From an uncultured Eubacteriales bacterium (GTDB taxonomy: Bacteria > Bacillota > Clostridia > Lachnospirales > Lachnospiraceae): a stretch of 64,000 nucleotides of DNA. The position numbers and the translations under genes are program-made. Shown here in pieces: positions 36,980-46,433 of this stretch. The first letter of the stretch is position 1; every line of letters starts with the position of its first letter. The notes beneath the pieces are model-generated. The model was not told the DNA's origin. It saw nothing but the letters and a program-made list of their open reading frames with translations, and made no database searches. The stretch spans positions 1 to 64,000 of the forward strand of contig CASDVE010000006.1 in NCBI GenBank assembly GCA_949284175.1. Reading direction: 5' to 3'.

Positions 36980-37159
36980 TTATAGATCCCCCACACTCTC
37001 CGCTCCTTCTGTCATCGTTTCAAATAAATTATTGACAAGTTCAGAAAGGCTATCTCTAAAAATAATGACTAACCCAATTAATACAATGATGATAAGAATA
37101 ACTTCAACAACACCCATTCCTCCTTCATCATTCCATATTTCTTTTAATCTTCGCATCAT
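36980..37159 (-). CDS. Flp1-like type IVb pilin
   Basis: A 59-residue protein: a short N-terminus with the class III-type processing region DEGGMGVVEVIL, one long hydrophobic helix (EVILIIIVLIGLVIIF), then SELVNNLFETMTEGA. This matches Flp1-family pilins, which prepilin peptidase cleaves after Gly and which form the Tad fibre. GGAG lies seven bases before the first of two ATGs. It sits between tadC and the DUF5702 gene. No prepilin peptidase gene is seen in the window. Confidence 0.85.
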   Translation of the reverse strand: MMRRLKEIWNDEGGMGVVEVILIIIVLIGLVIIFRDSLSELVNNLFETMTEGAESVGDL

Positions 37160-37177
37160 CCTACCACTCCTTTCTTT

Positions 37178-38635
37178 TTAGTAAACTTGAAACTGCATCA
37201 TAGCTGGATACAGCACAAGAACCAAGATCACAACAAGTAACAGTATCATCGGCATTAATAACTTTGTTCCCGCTTCTTCCCCCAACCGTTTTGCTTGTTC
37301 CTTTCGCATCTCTAGCGAATTTCTTTCTTCCTGCTCCAATAGAAAAATCGTATTTCTTATCCCCTTTTTTAATCCTTGAATGAGCAATTCCATCATCCGT
37401 TTATACACAGGAAGTCCAAGTCGATTCCCAAATTCCCGATACACTTCTTCCTCTGAAATTCCTGCTTGCAACTCATATAAAGAGGCAAGCAATTCTTCAT
37501 ATAAATACATCTCTTCTTCGGTTTTTCTTTTTTTCGCCTTATAATTTTCACCAATTCTTTGAAATGCGGATTTTAATGTCATGCCAGCACCGATTAATAG
37601 CACTAGCTGGTGGATAAATTCTGGATACTCTTTTAAAAGTTGTTCTTTTCTTTCTTTTAACTGGCTTTTCATATTGTCTTCTTCTCGATAAAAGAAAAGC
37701 ACGCCAACTCCAATACAAAAAATCAGTATCACATATCCCTTTGCTTGTTGACTTTTCAAAACTTCAACGGTATAACTTCCCACTTCTTTTGGCAATTGAA
37801 AGCCTGTTTTAAAAGGCTCTTTTTTCTCTTCCTCCTTTAATGTTTCTACGGCCATTTCATACTGCTGTTCTTCTTTCGTTTTCTTCTTTGGAATCACCCG
37901 AATTGGATACTCTCGCTCCTCTTTCCACTCTCTATATTGCAGTTTTACGAAAACGTTTACCAACTGTCCTGTCTTTGGAACTTCACTTGTATTTACCTTT
38001 CCTCCTTCATCAATAACTGTTAAAGCATCCGTTGTATAACTGACCTTAATTCCACTGTTTGGAATTTTCTTTGGAAACACTAAAGAATCACATACTTCAT
38101 CAAAAGAAATATTTTTCCCTTTTATTTTCTGCTCAATATAGGAAAATGCCTCATCTCTTTTTTGCATCCACTCTGCCTCTGTGTATTGTTTTTCATCCAC
38201 AAGTAAGGAATAAGGCTCTTTGGAATCTTCATTTTTTAATATAAGCTCCACTTGCTTTTCCCCTTTTCCAGTAGGATTTCTCTCAATAAACAAACTCTCC
38301 TCTTTCTCTGTGAAAGAAAGGAGAACCGTTAAAAGACATCCCCCTAAGAAAAAGACTAAGAAAAAACTAATTTGTCGGCATCGAAATAGCACCACTTTTT
38401 GTTCTAACTGCTCCTTTGTGACTACCTGAAGATTTCGTAATCCCTTCCTCAATGTTTCATCTTGTCTTTGAAATATCCATGGAAAACGAGAATATAAGAA
38501 ATAACTCACATCATAAAAGACCCTGAAAGGATGTTCCTTTTTATTAAGCCCTTGAAACTTCATTTGTTTATTTTTGTATACGTGATACCATACTGCTCCA
38601 AATAGCAGTAAAAGAACACTACAAACAATGCCCAT
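37178..38635 (-). CDS. tadC: Tad pilus membrane platform protein TadC
   Basis: A 485-residue member of the type II secretion F family. It has an N-terminal membrane segment, another at about 95-110, a large soluble insert of about 190 residues, then the T2SF-like domain (EYPEFIHQLVLLIGAGMTLKSAFQRIGENY) and a final LLMPMILLLVVILVLVLYPAM. With TadB it forms the inner-membrane platform. The long insert with KKEE-rich sequence is unusual in size for TadC. Confidence 0.85.
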   Translation of the reverse strand: MGIVCSVLLLLFGAVWYHVYKNKQMKFQGLNKKEHPFRVFYDVSYFLYSRFPWIFQRQDETLRKGLRNLQVVTKEQLEQKVVLFRCRQISFFLVFFLGGCLLTVLLSFTEKEESLFIERNPTGKGEKQVELILKNEDSKEPYSLLVDEKQYTEAEWMQKRDEAFSYIEQKIKGKNISFDEVCDSLVFPKKIPNSGIKVSYTTDALTVIDEGGKVNTSEVPKTGQLVNVFVKLQYREWKEEREYPIRVIPKKKTKEEQQYEMAVETLKEEEKKEPFKTGFQLPKEVGSYTVEVLKSQQAKGYVILIFCIGVGVLFFYREEDNMKSQLKERKEQLLKEYPEFIHQLVLLIGAGMTLKSAFQRIGENYKAKKRKTEEEMYLYEELLASLYELQAGISEEEVYREFGNRLGLPVYKRMMELLIQGLKKGIRNTIFLLEQEERNSLEMRKEQAKRLGEEAGTKLLMPMILLLVVILVLVLYPAMMQFQVY

Positions 38636-38657
38636 TTCTTTTGCTCCTATTTCCTTT

Positions 38658-39401
38658 TTATATAGTAATTGTCACAATCTTTTCCGCCCACAAGATAGAA
38701 ACTGCCATCAACACTAACCCAATGGTAGCGATTAAAATCCCAATGGGATTGTGATAAAGAGGTTCCATATATCCATTGGATGTAAAACGCATATAAGCAA
38801 GAATCCCAACTGGCATAAACGTCATAACTTTTTGTTCCATCTTCTTTGCACTCATCATAGTGAGGATCTCTTCATATACCTGTTCTTTTTCTAGCATGAC
38901 TTCTGTGGTTCTTCGCAAAATTGCCGGAAGATTTCCTCCTGTTTTTCTTGCAATTTCAATGATTTGAGCAAAATTCTTCACTTCCTCAATTTGACTTTCC
39001 ATTGCAAATTCTTCAAATATCTGTTGAACTGGCACATTCATCTGCAATTTCTTTACAAAGGTTTCCAACTCCCTTATCATAGGGCTAGTTTGATTTGATA
39101 ACATCTCCTCATATTCTACCTTAGCCGATTCTATGCAGTGTTCCAATGAATATCCGATCTCCAATCCTTTCGTTATCAACTTTATCACTTGCTCAAATTC
39201 TTTTTTCAGCTCCTGTTTCTCTTTTTCTTGTTGTTTTTCTCTTTCTCTTTTATAATATACAGGCAGATAGGGAAGAAGAAACGGAATTCCAATGAAAGAA
39301 TCATAGAACAAAAAGACCAAGACTCCTCCTGACAATATTCCTTTTAATAGAATAGAAAGCTGTTCTTTTGTGATCCAGAAACGATACTTTTTACGAGTCA
39401 T
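38658..39401 (-). CDS. tadB: Tad pilus membrane platform protein TadB
   Basis: A 247-residue T2SF-domain membrane protein: two N-terminal hydrophobic stretches, the helical domain FEQVIKLITKGLEIGYSLEHCIESA, the EIARKTGGNLPAILRRTTEVM block conserved in TadB/GspF proteins, and two C-terminal membrane helices. The ATG overlaps the end of tadA by 11 bases. Confidence 0.87.
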   Translation of the reverse strand: MTRKKYRFWITKEQLSILLKGILSGGVLVFLFYDSFIGIPFLLPYLPVYYKREREKQQEKEKQELKKEFEQVIKLITKGLEIGYSLEHCIESAKVEYEEMLSNQTSPMIRELETFVKKLQMNVPVQQIFEEFAMESQIEEVKNFAQIIEIARKTGGNLPAILRRTTEVMLEKEQVYEEILTMMSAKKMEQKVMTFMPVGILAYMRFTSNGYMEPLYHNPIGILIATIGLVLMAVSILWAEKIVTITI

Positions 39402-40641
39402 TTCTTTCCTCCTGTTCTAATCTTTCATAGGCTGATAAATGACCTGCCAGAGCCAATTTTTCTGTTCGTATCATAACCCCTTTTTGTTTCCACACTCCAT
39501 GTATGATTCCGTTTACTTCCTCCAGTTCTTCAAATTGAAAAAGAGGATTGGTCTTAATGATTCCATCTTTATATTCCAGTATCTCTGTGATCTCTAGCAC
39601 TTTTCTTGAACGATCTCTTAATCGCCCTAGATGAATGATAATGTCAATGGCAGATGCAATTTGTGCTTGAATGGCCGGTAAAGGCATCTCCATTCCCATT
39701 AAAACCATCGTTTCAATTCGACTTAACATATCTTCACAGTGATTGGCATGGCCTGTGGAAAAACCGCTATGTCCTGTGTTTAATGCTTGCAACATATCAA
39801 GTGCCTCCTCTCCTCTGACTTCTCCTACAATAATAAAATCCGGTCGCATTCTAAGAGAGGCTTTTAATAAATCACGAATAGCAATACTATTATTGCCTTC
39901 CATATTGGCATTCCTACTTTCCATACGAACTAAGTTTGGCATACCGATGAGTTGGAGTTCTGCTGAATCTTCAATGGTCACCACCCTTTTATCTTCCTCT
40001 ATGAAGCCAGAAAGAGCATTTAAAAAAGTTGTCTTGCCAGAACCTGTTCCACCACTGATAAAAATATTCACTCCACTTTTCACAAGGAGTTTTAACATCA
40101 TAGCAATTCTTTCACTCAATGCTCCTAGTTTTACTAAGGCTTCCATATCCATAGGCTTTTCAGGAAACTTTCGGATGGTGAGAGCCGAGCCATCTAAGGC
40201 GATTGGTTCTAATACAACATGAACTCTTGATCCATCTTGCAACCTGGCATCCACAATGGGAGATGTTTCATTGACAACACGATTTGCACTGGACACAATC
40301 TGTTGAATCACATCATGAAATTTTTCTTTGCTAGAAAACTGTTCCTCCCATTTTGTAATCCGTCCATCCTTTTCTACAAAGATAGTGTCGTATCCATTGA
40401 TCATAATCTCTGTAATATCCTTGCGATCTAATAACTCTTGTAAGACATCCAATCTTCTGATGGAGTTAAACAAAGATCTACGCAGTTTTTGCATATGAGA
40501 AAGGGAAATATACTGCTCTTTTCCCTCTTCCAAAATGACTTGATCGATGACAGCGTAGACAGTTTCGTCTTTGATTTCCTCGGTAAAATTTAAAATAGAA
40601 ACTACTCGATCATGTAACTTTCCTTGTAGCCCATCAACCAT
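39391..40641 (-). CDS. tadA: Tad pilus assembly ATPase TadA/CpaF
   Basis: The secretion-type hexameric ATPase of the Tad system. Walker A is FISGGTGSGKTTFLNALSG, the Asp box VTIEDSAELQ, Walker B FIIVGEVRGEEALDMLQALN and the His box TGHSGFSTGHANH. The frame opens at 40671, but the ATG at 40641 has AAGGGGTGG and removes a segment lying inside the upstream tadZ gene (416 residues). Confidence 0.93.
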   Translation of the reverse strand: MVDGLQGKLHDRVVSILNFTEEIKDETVYAVIDQVILEEGKEQYISLSHMQKLRRSLFNSIRRLDVLQELLDRKDITEIMINGYDTIFVEKDGRITKWEEQFSSKEKFHDVIQQIVSSANRVVNETSPIVDARLQDGSRVHVVLEPIALDGSALTIRKFPEKPMDMEALVKLGALSERIAMMLKLLVKSGVNIFISGGTGSGKTTFLNALSGFIEEDKRVVTIEDSAELQLIGMPNLVRMESRNANMEGNNSIAIRDLLKASLRMRPDFIIVGEVRGEEALDMLQALNTGHSGFSTGHANHCEDMLSRIETMVLMGMEMPLPAIQAQIASAIDIIIHLGRLRDRSRKVLEITEILEYKDGIIKTNPLFQFEELEEVNGIIHGVWKQKGVMIRTEKLALAGHLSAYERLEQEERNDS

Positions 40642-41599
40642 TGTCCACCCCTTGTAATAGTTGTAATACATACTCTTCCATCTTCAAACTATCATAGGCT
40701 ACATTAGGAACGGATAGCAAACGCATTTTGTAGTAAATAGATGGGAAAGATTGATTGATAAATGTGAGAAAGTGTTGTTGTTTCTGCTTTGCTACTTCCT
40801 GTTCCAATGTAGGGATGAAAATGCGATCGAACAAGGAAAGGATGGTAAAATCAAACAGACTTCCTGTTCCTATATCAAACACAACCCTTTGATAGGTGTT
40901 CCTATTTCTTACTTGTTCAAGAAACCATCGTATGTCTTCTTCTGTCAGCTGTCGTAAATCCAAATAGCATTTAGGGGAAGCGATGGTTGTCATTCCCATC
41001 TGATCTTCTAAAAGATTGCTAAGAAAAGTACAGAGGTTGTCGCTATGAACCTTGATATCATAAAGAAATTCTTGTCCAATTCCTCCCTCATCCATGGTAT
41101 CTCCATATTCCTCCATCCCAATATACAAACTTTTTCCCTTTTGATAAGAACAAAGGGCTTTTGCTAGATTGGTCTTACCACATCTTCCAATAGGAGAATA
41201 GATCCCATAGACTTCCATGAAGGTCTGCTTCTTATCTCCTTTGTTTTCTTCCTCTCTTTGCTTTGGTTTTACCTGCTCTAAGATCACTTGCAATAAAGTT
41301 TCTGCCGATTGATATTTATAGACCCCTGCTCCTTGATCCACTTCCTGTTTCTCATGAAGCCATACAATTGGAATCTCATTCTCACTGCCTAAAACTTCTT
41401 CCACTTCCTGCTGTATATGACTTCCTAACAGTATGAGATCAATTTTATTTTCTTCTTGTTTACAATAGTCTTTTAATGCAGGATAGTCAGTAAAAGCGAC
41501 GGCAAGACAAGGGTAATCTTCTTCTCCATTGATATAGTTCATAAGAGAAAAGGAATAATCCACTTCTTCATCACAGATTACAACTTGATACGATTTCAT
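40634..41599 (-). CDS. TadZ/CpaE-like localisation ATPase
   Basis: A 321-residue protein with an N-terminal receiver-like domain (about 1-105) and a ParA/MinD-type domain. The P-loop reads SPIGRCGKTNLAKAL, a variant of the KGGxGKT loop; FDIGTGSLFD replaces the usual DxG switch. In Tad systems TadZ/CpaE sets the cellular site of the pilus. It is the first gene of the nine-gene operon, behind a candidate promoter and AAGGAGG. Confidence 0.83.
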   Translation of the reverse strand: MKSYQVVICDEEVDYSFSLMNYINGEEDYPCLAVAFTDYPALKDYCKQEENKIDLILLGSHIQQEVEEVLGSENEIPIVWLHEKQEVDQGAGVYKYQSAETLLQVILEQVKPKQREEENKGDKKQTFMEVYGIYSPIGRCGKTNLAKALCSYQKGKSLYIGMEEYGDTMDEGGIGQEFLYDIKVHSDNLCTFLSNLLEDQMGMTTIASPKCYLDLRQLTEEDIRWFLEQVRNRNTYQRVVFDIGTGSLFDFTILSLFDRIFIPTLEQEVAKQKQQHFLTFINQSFPSIYYKMRLLSVPNVAYDSLKMEEYVLQLLQGVDNG

Positions 41600-41631
41600 T
41601 TTATTTCCTCCTTTCTCTGCCTGATGTGTTC

Positions 41632-41660
41632 ATTATAAAGATTCTTCTCTTTCGTGCCTA
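41632..41660 (-). promoter_or_regulatory. Candidate promoter of the Tad operon
   Basis: TATAAT at 41632-41637 with a 4/6 -35 box TAGGCA at 41655-41660 and a 17-base spacer on the minus strand. A GC-rich hairpin lies just upstream at about 41664-41690. Confidence 0.45.
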
Positions 41661-41729
41661 GAAAGAGCTGTCCCTTTCTGGGGACACCTCTTATAAAATC
41701 ACCTAGTAAGCTACTTTTATAATTGCGTA

Positions 41730-41778
41730 TTGACAAATATTTTAAATCTCTCTATAATCTAATAGTTAGCAACCTAAC
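41730..41778 (+). promoter_or_regulatory. Promoter and operator-like dyad of the marR-ABC operon
   Basis: Perfect TTGACA (41730-41735) and TATAAT (41753-41758) with 17 bases between. The inverted repeat GTTAG-CAAC-CTAAC at 41765-41778 lies at the expected start of transcription, a typical place for autorepression by a MarR protein. Confidence 0.8.
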
Positions 41779-41828
41779 ATTTACTCATCATTGGCATTTC
41801 TTACGAAATTTAAGGAGGTGGAAGTGTT

Positions 41829-42281
41829 GTGTCAGAGGAAATCAGAACTTCCAAAGAAATTCCATTTGGCAGATTGATTCATATTATTTCTCGCAAATTA
41901 AAACAGCAACATCGCCTTGAAGGTGAGGATCAAGACTTAACCCCTATCCAAAGACATGTATTACGACATATTCTTCTTGAAACCCTCCATCGAGATCTCT
42001 ATCAAAAAGATATTGAAGAAGAGTTTCAAATTCGTCGTTCAACCGCTACTGGTATTTTACAGTTAATGGAGAAAAATGGATTCATTCGCAGGGAAAGCGT
42101 AAAAAAAGATGCTCGCTTAAAACAAATTATTCCTACGAAAAAGGCAGAAGCCTTGCGAGAAAAAATTTTGGAAGACATTTTTCAAAGAGAAAAAAAGATG
42201 ACAAAAGGAATTGAGGAAGAGGATCTGAAATTATGCCGAAAAGTTCTTGAACAAATTCTTGAAAATCTTACCAAAGATTAA
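41829..42281 (+). CDS. MarR-family transcriptional regulator
   Basis: A 150-residue winged-helix protein. YQKDIEEEFQIRRSTATGILQLMEKNGFIRRE is the helix-turn-helix, and VKKDARLKQIIPTKKAE the wing. Start is GTG with AAGGAGG at about ten bases. It precedes two ABC exporter genes with a 25-base gap, and a GTTAG/CTAAC dyad sits on the promoter, so it most likely represses this operon until a ligand releases it. Confidence 0.92.
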   Translation: MSEEIRTSKEIPFGRLIHIISRKLKQQHRLEGEDQDLTPIQRHVLRHILLETLHRDLYQKDIEEEFQIRRSTATGILQLMEKNGFIRRESVKKDARLKQIIPTKKAEALREKILEDIFQREKKMTKGIEEEDLKLCRKVLEQILENLTKD

Positions 42282-42306
42282 AAAACAAAAAATTAGGAGG
42301 AAAACC

Positions 42307-44040
42307 ATGAATCGAAAACTTTTTCAATCTATTCGTGAGTACAAAAGAGAATCCATTCTAGCACCGATTTTCGTTATTCTGGAAGTTTTTATGGAAGTTT
42401 TAATTCCACTTCAGATGGCTAAAATTATTGATATCGGTATTGAGCAAGGAAATCTCCCTTATATCATTAAAATGGGAATCACTCTCGTTGTATTAGCGAT
42501 GTTAGCACTATTTTTTGGTGTAAAAGCTGGTAACTATGCGGCAACTGCTGGTGCAGGTTATGCAAAAAACTTACGCCATGATATTTTTTATAAAGTGCAG
42601 GAATTTTCATTTAAAAACATCGACAATTTTTCTACATCCAGTCTTGTCACTCGTATGACAACGGATATCACTAACGTTCAGATGGCGTATATGATGAGCA
42701 TTCGCCTTCTTGCTAGAGCACCTTTTATGATTGTGTTATCCATGATTATGACCATTAAAATCAATGTGGATATCGCACTTCTTTTCTTAATTGCAATTCC
42801 AGTTCTCGGCGGTGTTCTAATTTTTATCGCTAAAAAAGCACATCCACATTTTATTAAAGTATTTGATGAATATGATATTTTAAATAATACGGTACAAGAA
42901 AATGTAAACGCTTCTCGTGTTGTAAAGGCGTATGTAAGGGAAGACCATGAAATTGAAAAATTCCATAAGATCTCTTCTGTTGTATACACATTATTCACGA
43001 AAGCAGAAAAGATTGTAGCTTGGAACTCACCAGTTATGCAATTTACTATGTATGTTGTCATCCTTTGCATCGTATTAATCAGTGGTAGAGCCATTGTTTT
43101 TGGCACAATGGAAGCAGGAGAATTAACAAGTATCATTGTATATGCGTTACAGATTCTTATGTCCCTTATGATGGTAACCTTTGTCTTCGTTATGATCATG
43201 ATCGCTGAAGCCTCTAGTGACCGTATCGCTGAAGTTCTAAGCGAAGTTCCTGAAATGCAAGATAAACCAAATGCAATAAAAACAGTACCAAACGGTTCTA
43301 TTGACTTTGAAAATGTAGACTTTAGCTATGCTGGAGAAGGCGGAAATCTCTCTTTAAAACAAGTAAACCTTCACATTGAATCCGGACAAACTATCGGTAT
43401 CATCGGTGGTACAGGTAGTGCAAAATCTACACTGGTTCAATTGATTCCAAGACTTTATGATGTGACAAAAGGTTCTGTTAAGGTTGGCGGAATTGATGTT
43501 CGTGAATACAATTTAGAAGCACTGCGTGATCAAGTGTCCATGGTTCTTCAAAAGAATGTTCTCTTTTCTGGAACCATTTACGAAAATATCCGTTGGGGTG
43601 ATGAAAACGCAAGCGATGAAGAGGTACAACGTGTTTGTAAATTAGCACAAGCGGATCCATTCGTACAAGAATTTCCAAATGGTTATCATACCATGATTGT
43701 ACAAGGTGGAAACAATGTTTCTGGTGGACAAAAACAGCGTCTTTGTATTGCAAGAGCTCTTCTTAAAAAACCAAAAATCTTAATTCTTGATGATTCCACA
43801 AGTGCTGTTGATACCAAGACAGATGCTATGATTCGAAAAGCATTTCGTGAAGAAATTCCGGATACAACAAAAATCATCATTGCACAACGCGTTTCTTCCA
43901 TCGAAGATGCTGATCAAATTATTGTTCTTGATGATGGTAAAATCAACGGAATTGGAACTTCTGAAGAACTATTAAAAACAAACGCTATTTATCGTGAAGT
44001 ATATGAATCACAAGTGAAAGGAGGAAGTGAAGATGAGTAA
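42307..44040 (+). CDS. ABC exporter half-transporter, subunit with degenerate ATP site
   Basis: A 578-residue type IV exporter subunit: six-helix transmembrane domain (about 1-310) and a nucleotide-binding domain. Walker A is GGTGSAKSTL, with Ala where most have Gly, signature NVSGGQKQRL, Walker B ILILDDSTSAVD with Asp instead of the catalytic Glu. The start at 42307 has AGGAGGAAAACC; the frame runs further upstream into marR. It overlaps the next gene by eight bases, and the two should form a heterodimer. Substrate unknown. Confidence 0.92.
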   Translation: MNRKLFQSIREYKRESILAPIFVILEVFMEVLIPLQMAKIIDIGIEQGNLPYIIKMGITLVVLAMLALFFGVKAGNYAATAGAGYAKNLRHDIFYKVQEFSFKNIDNFSTSSLVTRMTTDITNVQMAYMMSIRLLARAPFMIVLSMIMTIKINVDIALLFLIAIPVLGGVLIFIAKKAHPHFIKVFDEYDILNNTVQENVNASRVVKAYVREDHEIEKFHKISSVVYTLFTKAEKIVAWNSPVMQFTMYVVILCIVLISGRAIVFGTMEAGELTSIIVYALQILMSLMMVTFVFVMIMIAEASSDRIAEVLSEVPEMQDKPNAIKTVPNGSIDFENVDFSYAGEGGNLSLKQVNLHIESGQTIGIIGGTGSAKSTLVQLIPRLYDVTKGSVKVGGIDVREYNLEALRDQVSMVLQKNVLFSGTIYENIRWGDENASDEEVQRVCKLAQADPFVQEFPNGYHTMIVQGGNNVSGGQKQRLCIARALLKKPKILILDDSTSAVDTKTDAMIRKAFREEIPDTTKIIIAQRVSSIEDADQIIVLDDGKINGIGTSEELLKTNAIYREVYESQVKGGSEDE

Positions 44041-45922
44041 TCCAAAGAAACCAAAGGTTACAAAAAACACATTAAAAACAGCAAAACGACTGCTCGACTA
44101 TGTGACCTCACGATATAAAATTCAATTTGTGGCAGTCTTTATCTGTATTATCGTTAGTTCCATTGCTTCTATTTCCGTTTCCTTGTCCTTAAAATTTTTA
44201 TTGGATGACTTCATCCTCCCATTGATTGGACAACAGGATCCAAACTTTTCAGAACTCTATCACGCACTTTCTATTTTAGCCATTATTTTTATGGCAGGTG
44301 TTATTTGTACGTTTATTTATAGCCGTCTGATGGTTAAAATTGGACAAGGAGTGCTAAAACAAGTTCGTGATGATATGTTTGAACATATGCAAAGACTTCC
44401 AATCCGTTATTTCGATCAGAATACTAACGGTTCTATTATGAGTCTTTACACAAACGATACGGATACTCTCCGCCAGATGATCAACCAGTCCATTCCACAG
44501 GTTTTGATGTCAACGATCACCATTATTGCTACGTTCATTTCTATGGTAATTTTAAGCCCATTGCTTACAATTCTCGCCATCGTTATGATTGGACTCCTTC
44601 TCTTTGTCACAAAGACCATTGGAGGAAATAGTGGAAAATACTTCTTACGTCAACAGTTAGCACTTGCTGATGTAACAGGTTTTGTGGAAGAGAGAATGAA
44701 TGGACAGCGTGTTATTAAAATCTTCAATCATGAACGTGTTTCTGAAGAAGAGTTTGATGCTTTAAATGAGAAATTATTTGATGCTGCTAAAAATGCCAAC
44801 CGTTTTGCCAATATGATGGGGCCAATCATTGGTAACTTAGGTAACTTACAGTTCGTATTGACTGCTGTATTAGGTGGAGCCCTTTCTGTTGCTGGAATCG
44901 GCGGAATTACACTTGGTGTCATGGCATCTTATTTACAGTTTACAAAAAGTTTCACCCAACCATTTATGCAGGTAGCACAACAGTTTAACTCCATTGTTAT
45001 GGCGTTAGCGGGTGCAGAACGCATCTTCCAGATGATCGATGAAGAGCCAGAAGTTGACGAAGGGTATGTCACTCTTGTCAATGCGAAAAAGGATGAAAAT
45101 GGTAACATTATTGAATGCAAGGAAAGAACTGGTCTTTGGGCATGGAAACATCCACATCAAGCTGATGGTTCTATCACTTATACTGAGTTAACTGGTGATG
45201 TTCGTTTCTTCGATATGACATTTGGTTATACCGATGAAAAAATGGTACTTCATGACGTATCCTTGTTTGCAAAACCGGGACAAAAAATTGCCTTTGTTGG
45301 TTCTACTGGTGCTGGTAAAACAACGATCACCAACTTAATTAACCGATTCTATGATGTACAAGACGGAAAAATTCGTTATGATGGCATTAACATCAATAAG
45401 ATTAAAAAGGCGGATTTAAGACGTTCTCTTGGTATCGTACTTCAGGATACTCACTTATTCACAGGTACGATTATGGAAAACATCCGCTATGGTAAATTAG
45501 ACGCAACCGATGAAGAAGTGTATGAAGCAGCACGTCTTGCTCATGCGGATCAGTTCATCAATATGCTTCCAAATGGGTATCAGACCATGTTAAGCGGAGA
45601 TGGCGAAGAATTATCACAAGGCCAAAGACAGTTGCTCTCCATTGCTCGAGCTGCTGTTGCAAATCCTCCTGTATTGATTCTGGATGAAGCCACATCAAGC
45701 ATTGATACTCGTACAGAAAGTATCGTACAAAAAGGTATGGATAACTTAATGAAAGGGCGTACCGTATTTGTTATCGCCCATCGTCTATCCACCATTCGTA
45801 ATAGTGATGCTATTATGGTTCTTGATCATGGACGCATTATTGAGCGTGGTGCTCATGAAGAATTGATCGCTCAAAAAGGAACTTATTATCAGCTCTATAC
45901 TGGTAAATTAGAATTAGATTAA
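44033..45922 (+). CDS. ABC exporter half-transporter, catalytically canonical subunit
   Basis: A 629-residue exporter subunit: six-helix transmembrane domain, then a nucleotide-binding domain with Walker A GSTGAGKTTI and Walker B VLILDEATSSID with the catalytic Glu, but the signature is ELSQGQRQLL rather than LSGGQ. The altered residues complement those of the partner, so one of the two composite ATP sites is canonical. A segment of about 40 residues before the NBD (GNIIECKERTGLWAW) is an insertion. The start at 44033 has AAGGAGG. Confidence 0.93.
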   Translation: MSNPKKPKVTKNTLKTAKRLLDYVTSRYKIQFVAVFICIIVSSIASISVSLSLKFLLDDFILPLIGQQDPNFSELYHALSILAIIFMAGVICTFIYSRLMVKIGQGVLKQVRDDMFEHMQRLPIRYFDQNTNGSIMSLYTNDTDTLRQMINQSIPQVLMSTITIIATFISMVILSPLLTILAIVMIGLLLFVTKTIGGNSGKYFLRQQLALADVTGFVEERMNGQRVIKIFNHERVSEEEFDALNEKLFDAAKNANRFANMMGPIIGNLGNLQFVLTAVLGGALSVAGIGGITLGVMASYLQFTKSFTQPFMQVAQQFNSIVMALAGAERIFQMIDEEPEVDEGYVTLVNAKKDENGNIIECKERTGLWAWKHPHQADGSITYTELTGDVRFFDMTFGYTDEKMVLHDVSLFAKPGQKIAFVGSTGAGKTTITNLINRFYDVQDGKIRYDGININKIKKADLRRSLGIVLQDTHLFTGTIMENIRYGKLDATDEEVYEAARLAHADQFINMLPNGYQTMLSGDGEELSQGQRQLLSIARAAVANPPVLILDEATSSIDTRTESIVQKGMDNLMKGRTVFVIAHRLSTIRNSDAIMVLDHGRIIERGAHEELIAQKGTYYQLYTGKLELD

Positions 45923-45928
45923 CCTAAA

Positions 45929-45999
45929 AAAGGATGTCACCTAGAAATTATTGATAAATTACTTATTTATAACATCAATTTCTTAGTTGTGACATCCTT
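45929..45999 (+). terminator. Terminator of the ABC exporter operon
   Basis: AAGGATGTCAC and GTGACATCCTT close a long imperfect hairpin whose inner part also pairs (AGAAATT with AATTTCT). CTTTT follows on the plus strand. It lies between converging genes. Confidence 0.78.
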
Positions 46000-46040
46000 C
46001 TTTTATAGATTATATTTTTCAATGAATCAAAAAATTATTA

Positions 46041-46424
46041 TTATTTTTTCATCAAATTATTAATATTAAGTATTGGCAAAACAACTGGTTCCGTATCAGG
46101 TTGAGTTGTTATCAATGATACTTGACTTCTTAAATAAGGCATGAGGATTGCTACCGCATTTTTTTCAAGCAACTCTTCTTTATTTATAAAGGAATCCAAA
46201 TTTTCCAAAGTAAAAAATCCTGATATTCCTACTTCTAAGTGATATTCTTTTTCTTTTGTTCCCCTTAATATTAAAGAAACTCGATAGGTTTCATGATCTT
46301 CTCCTATCTTTATTTCCATCTCTAATTCTAACTCAGAATCATTTTTAAACCCTACTCTGTCAAATAAGATCTTATCAAATACTAATTTTTCTAATTTTAA
46401 TGAACTATATATCATCTTATCCAT
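46041..46424 (-). CDS. SecB-like chaperone family protein
   Basis: A 127-residue protein with the pattern of SecB-family proteins: beta-rich N-terminal part (LELEMEIKIGEDHETYRVSLILRG is too long to be a motif but alternates as strands), then NAVAILMPYLRSQVSLITTQ and the terminal VVLPILNINNLM. In Gram-positive bacteria, which usually lack the export SecB, such proteins occur as solitary or toxin-antitoxin-linked chaperones. AAGGAG precedes the ATG. Two unknown genes lie just upstream. Confidence 0.72.
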   Translation of the reverse strand: MDKMIYSSLKLEKLVFDKILFDRVGFKNDSELELEMEIKIGEDHETYRVSLILRGTKEKEYHLEVGISGFFTLENLDSFINKEELLEKNAVAILMPYLRSQVSLITTQPDTEPVVLPILNINNLMKK

Positions 46425-46433
46425 ATTAACTCC

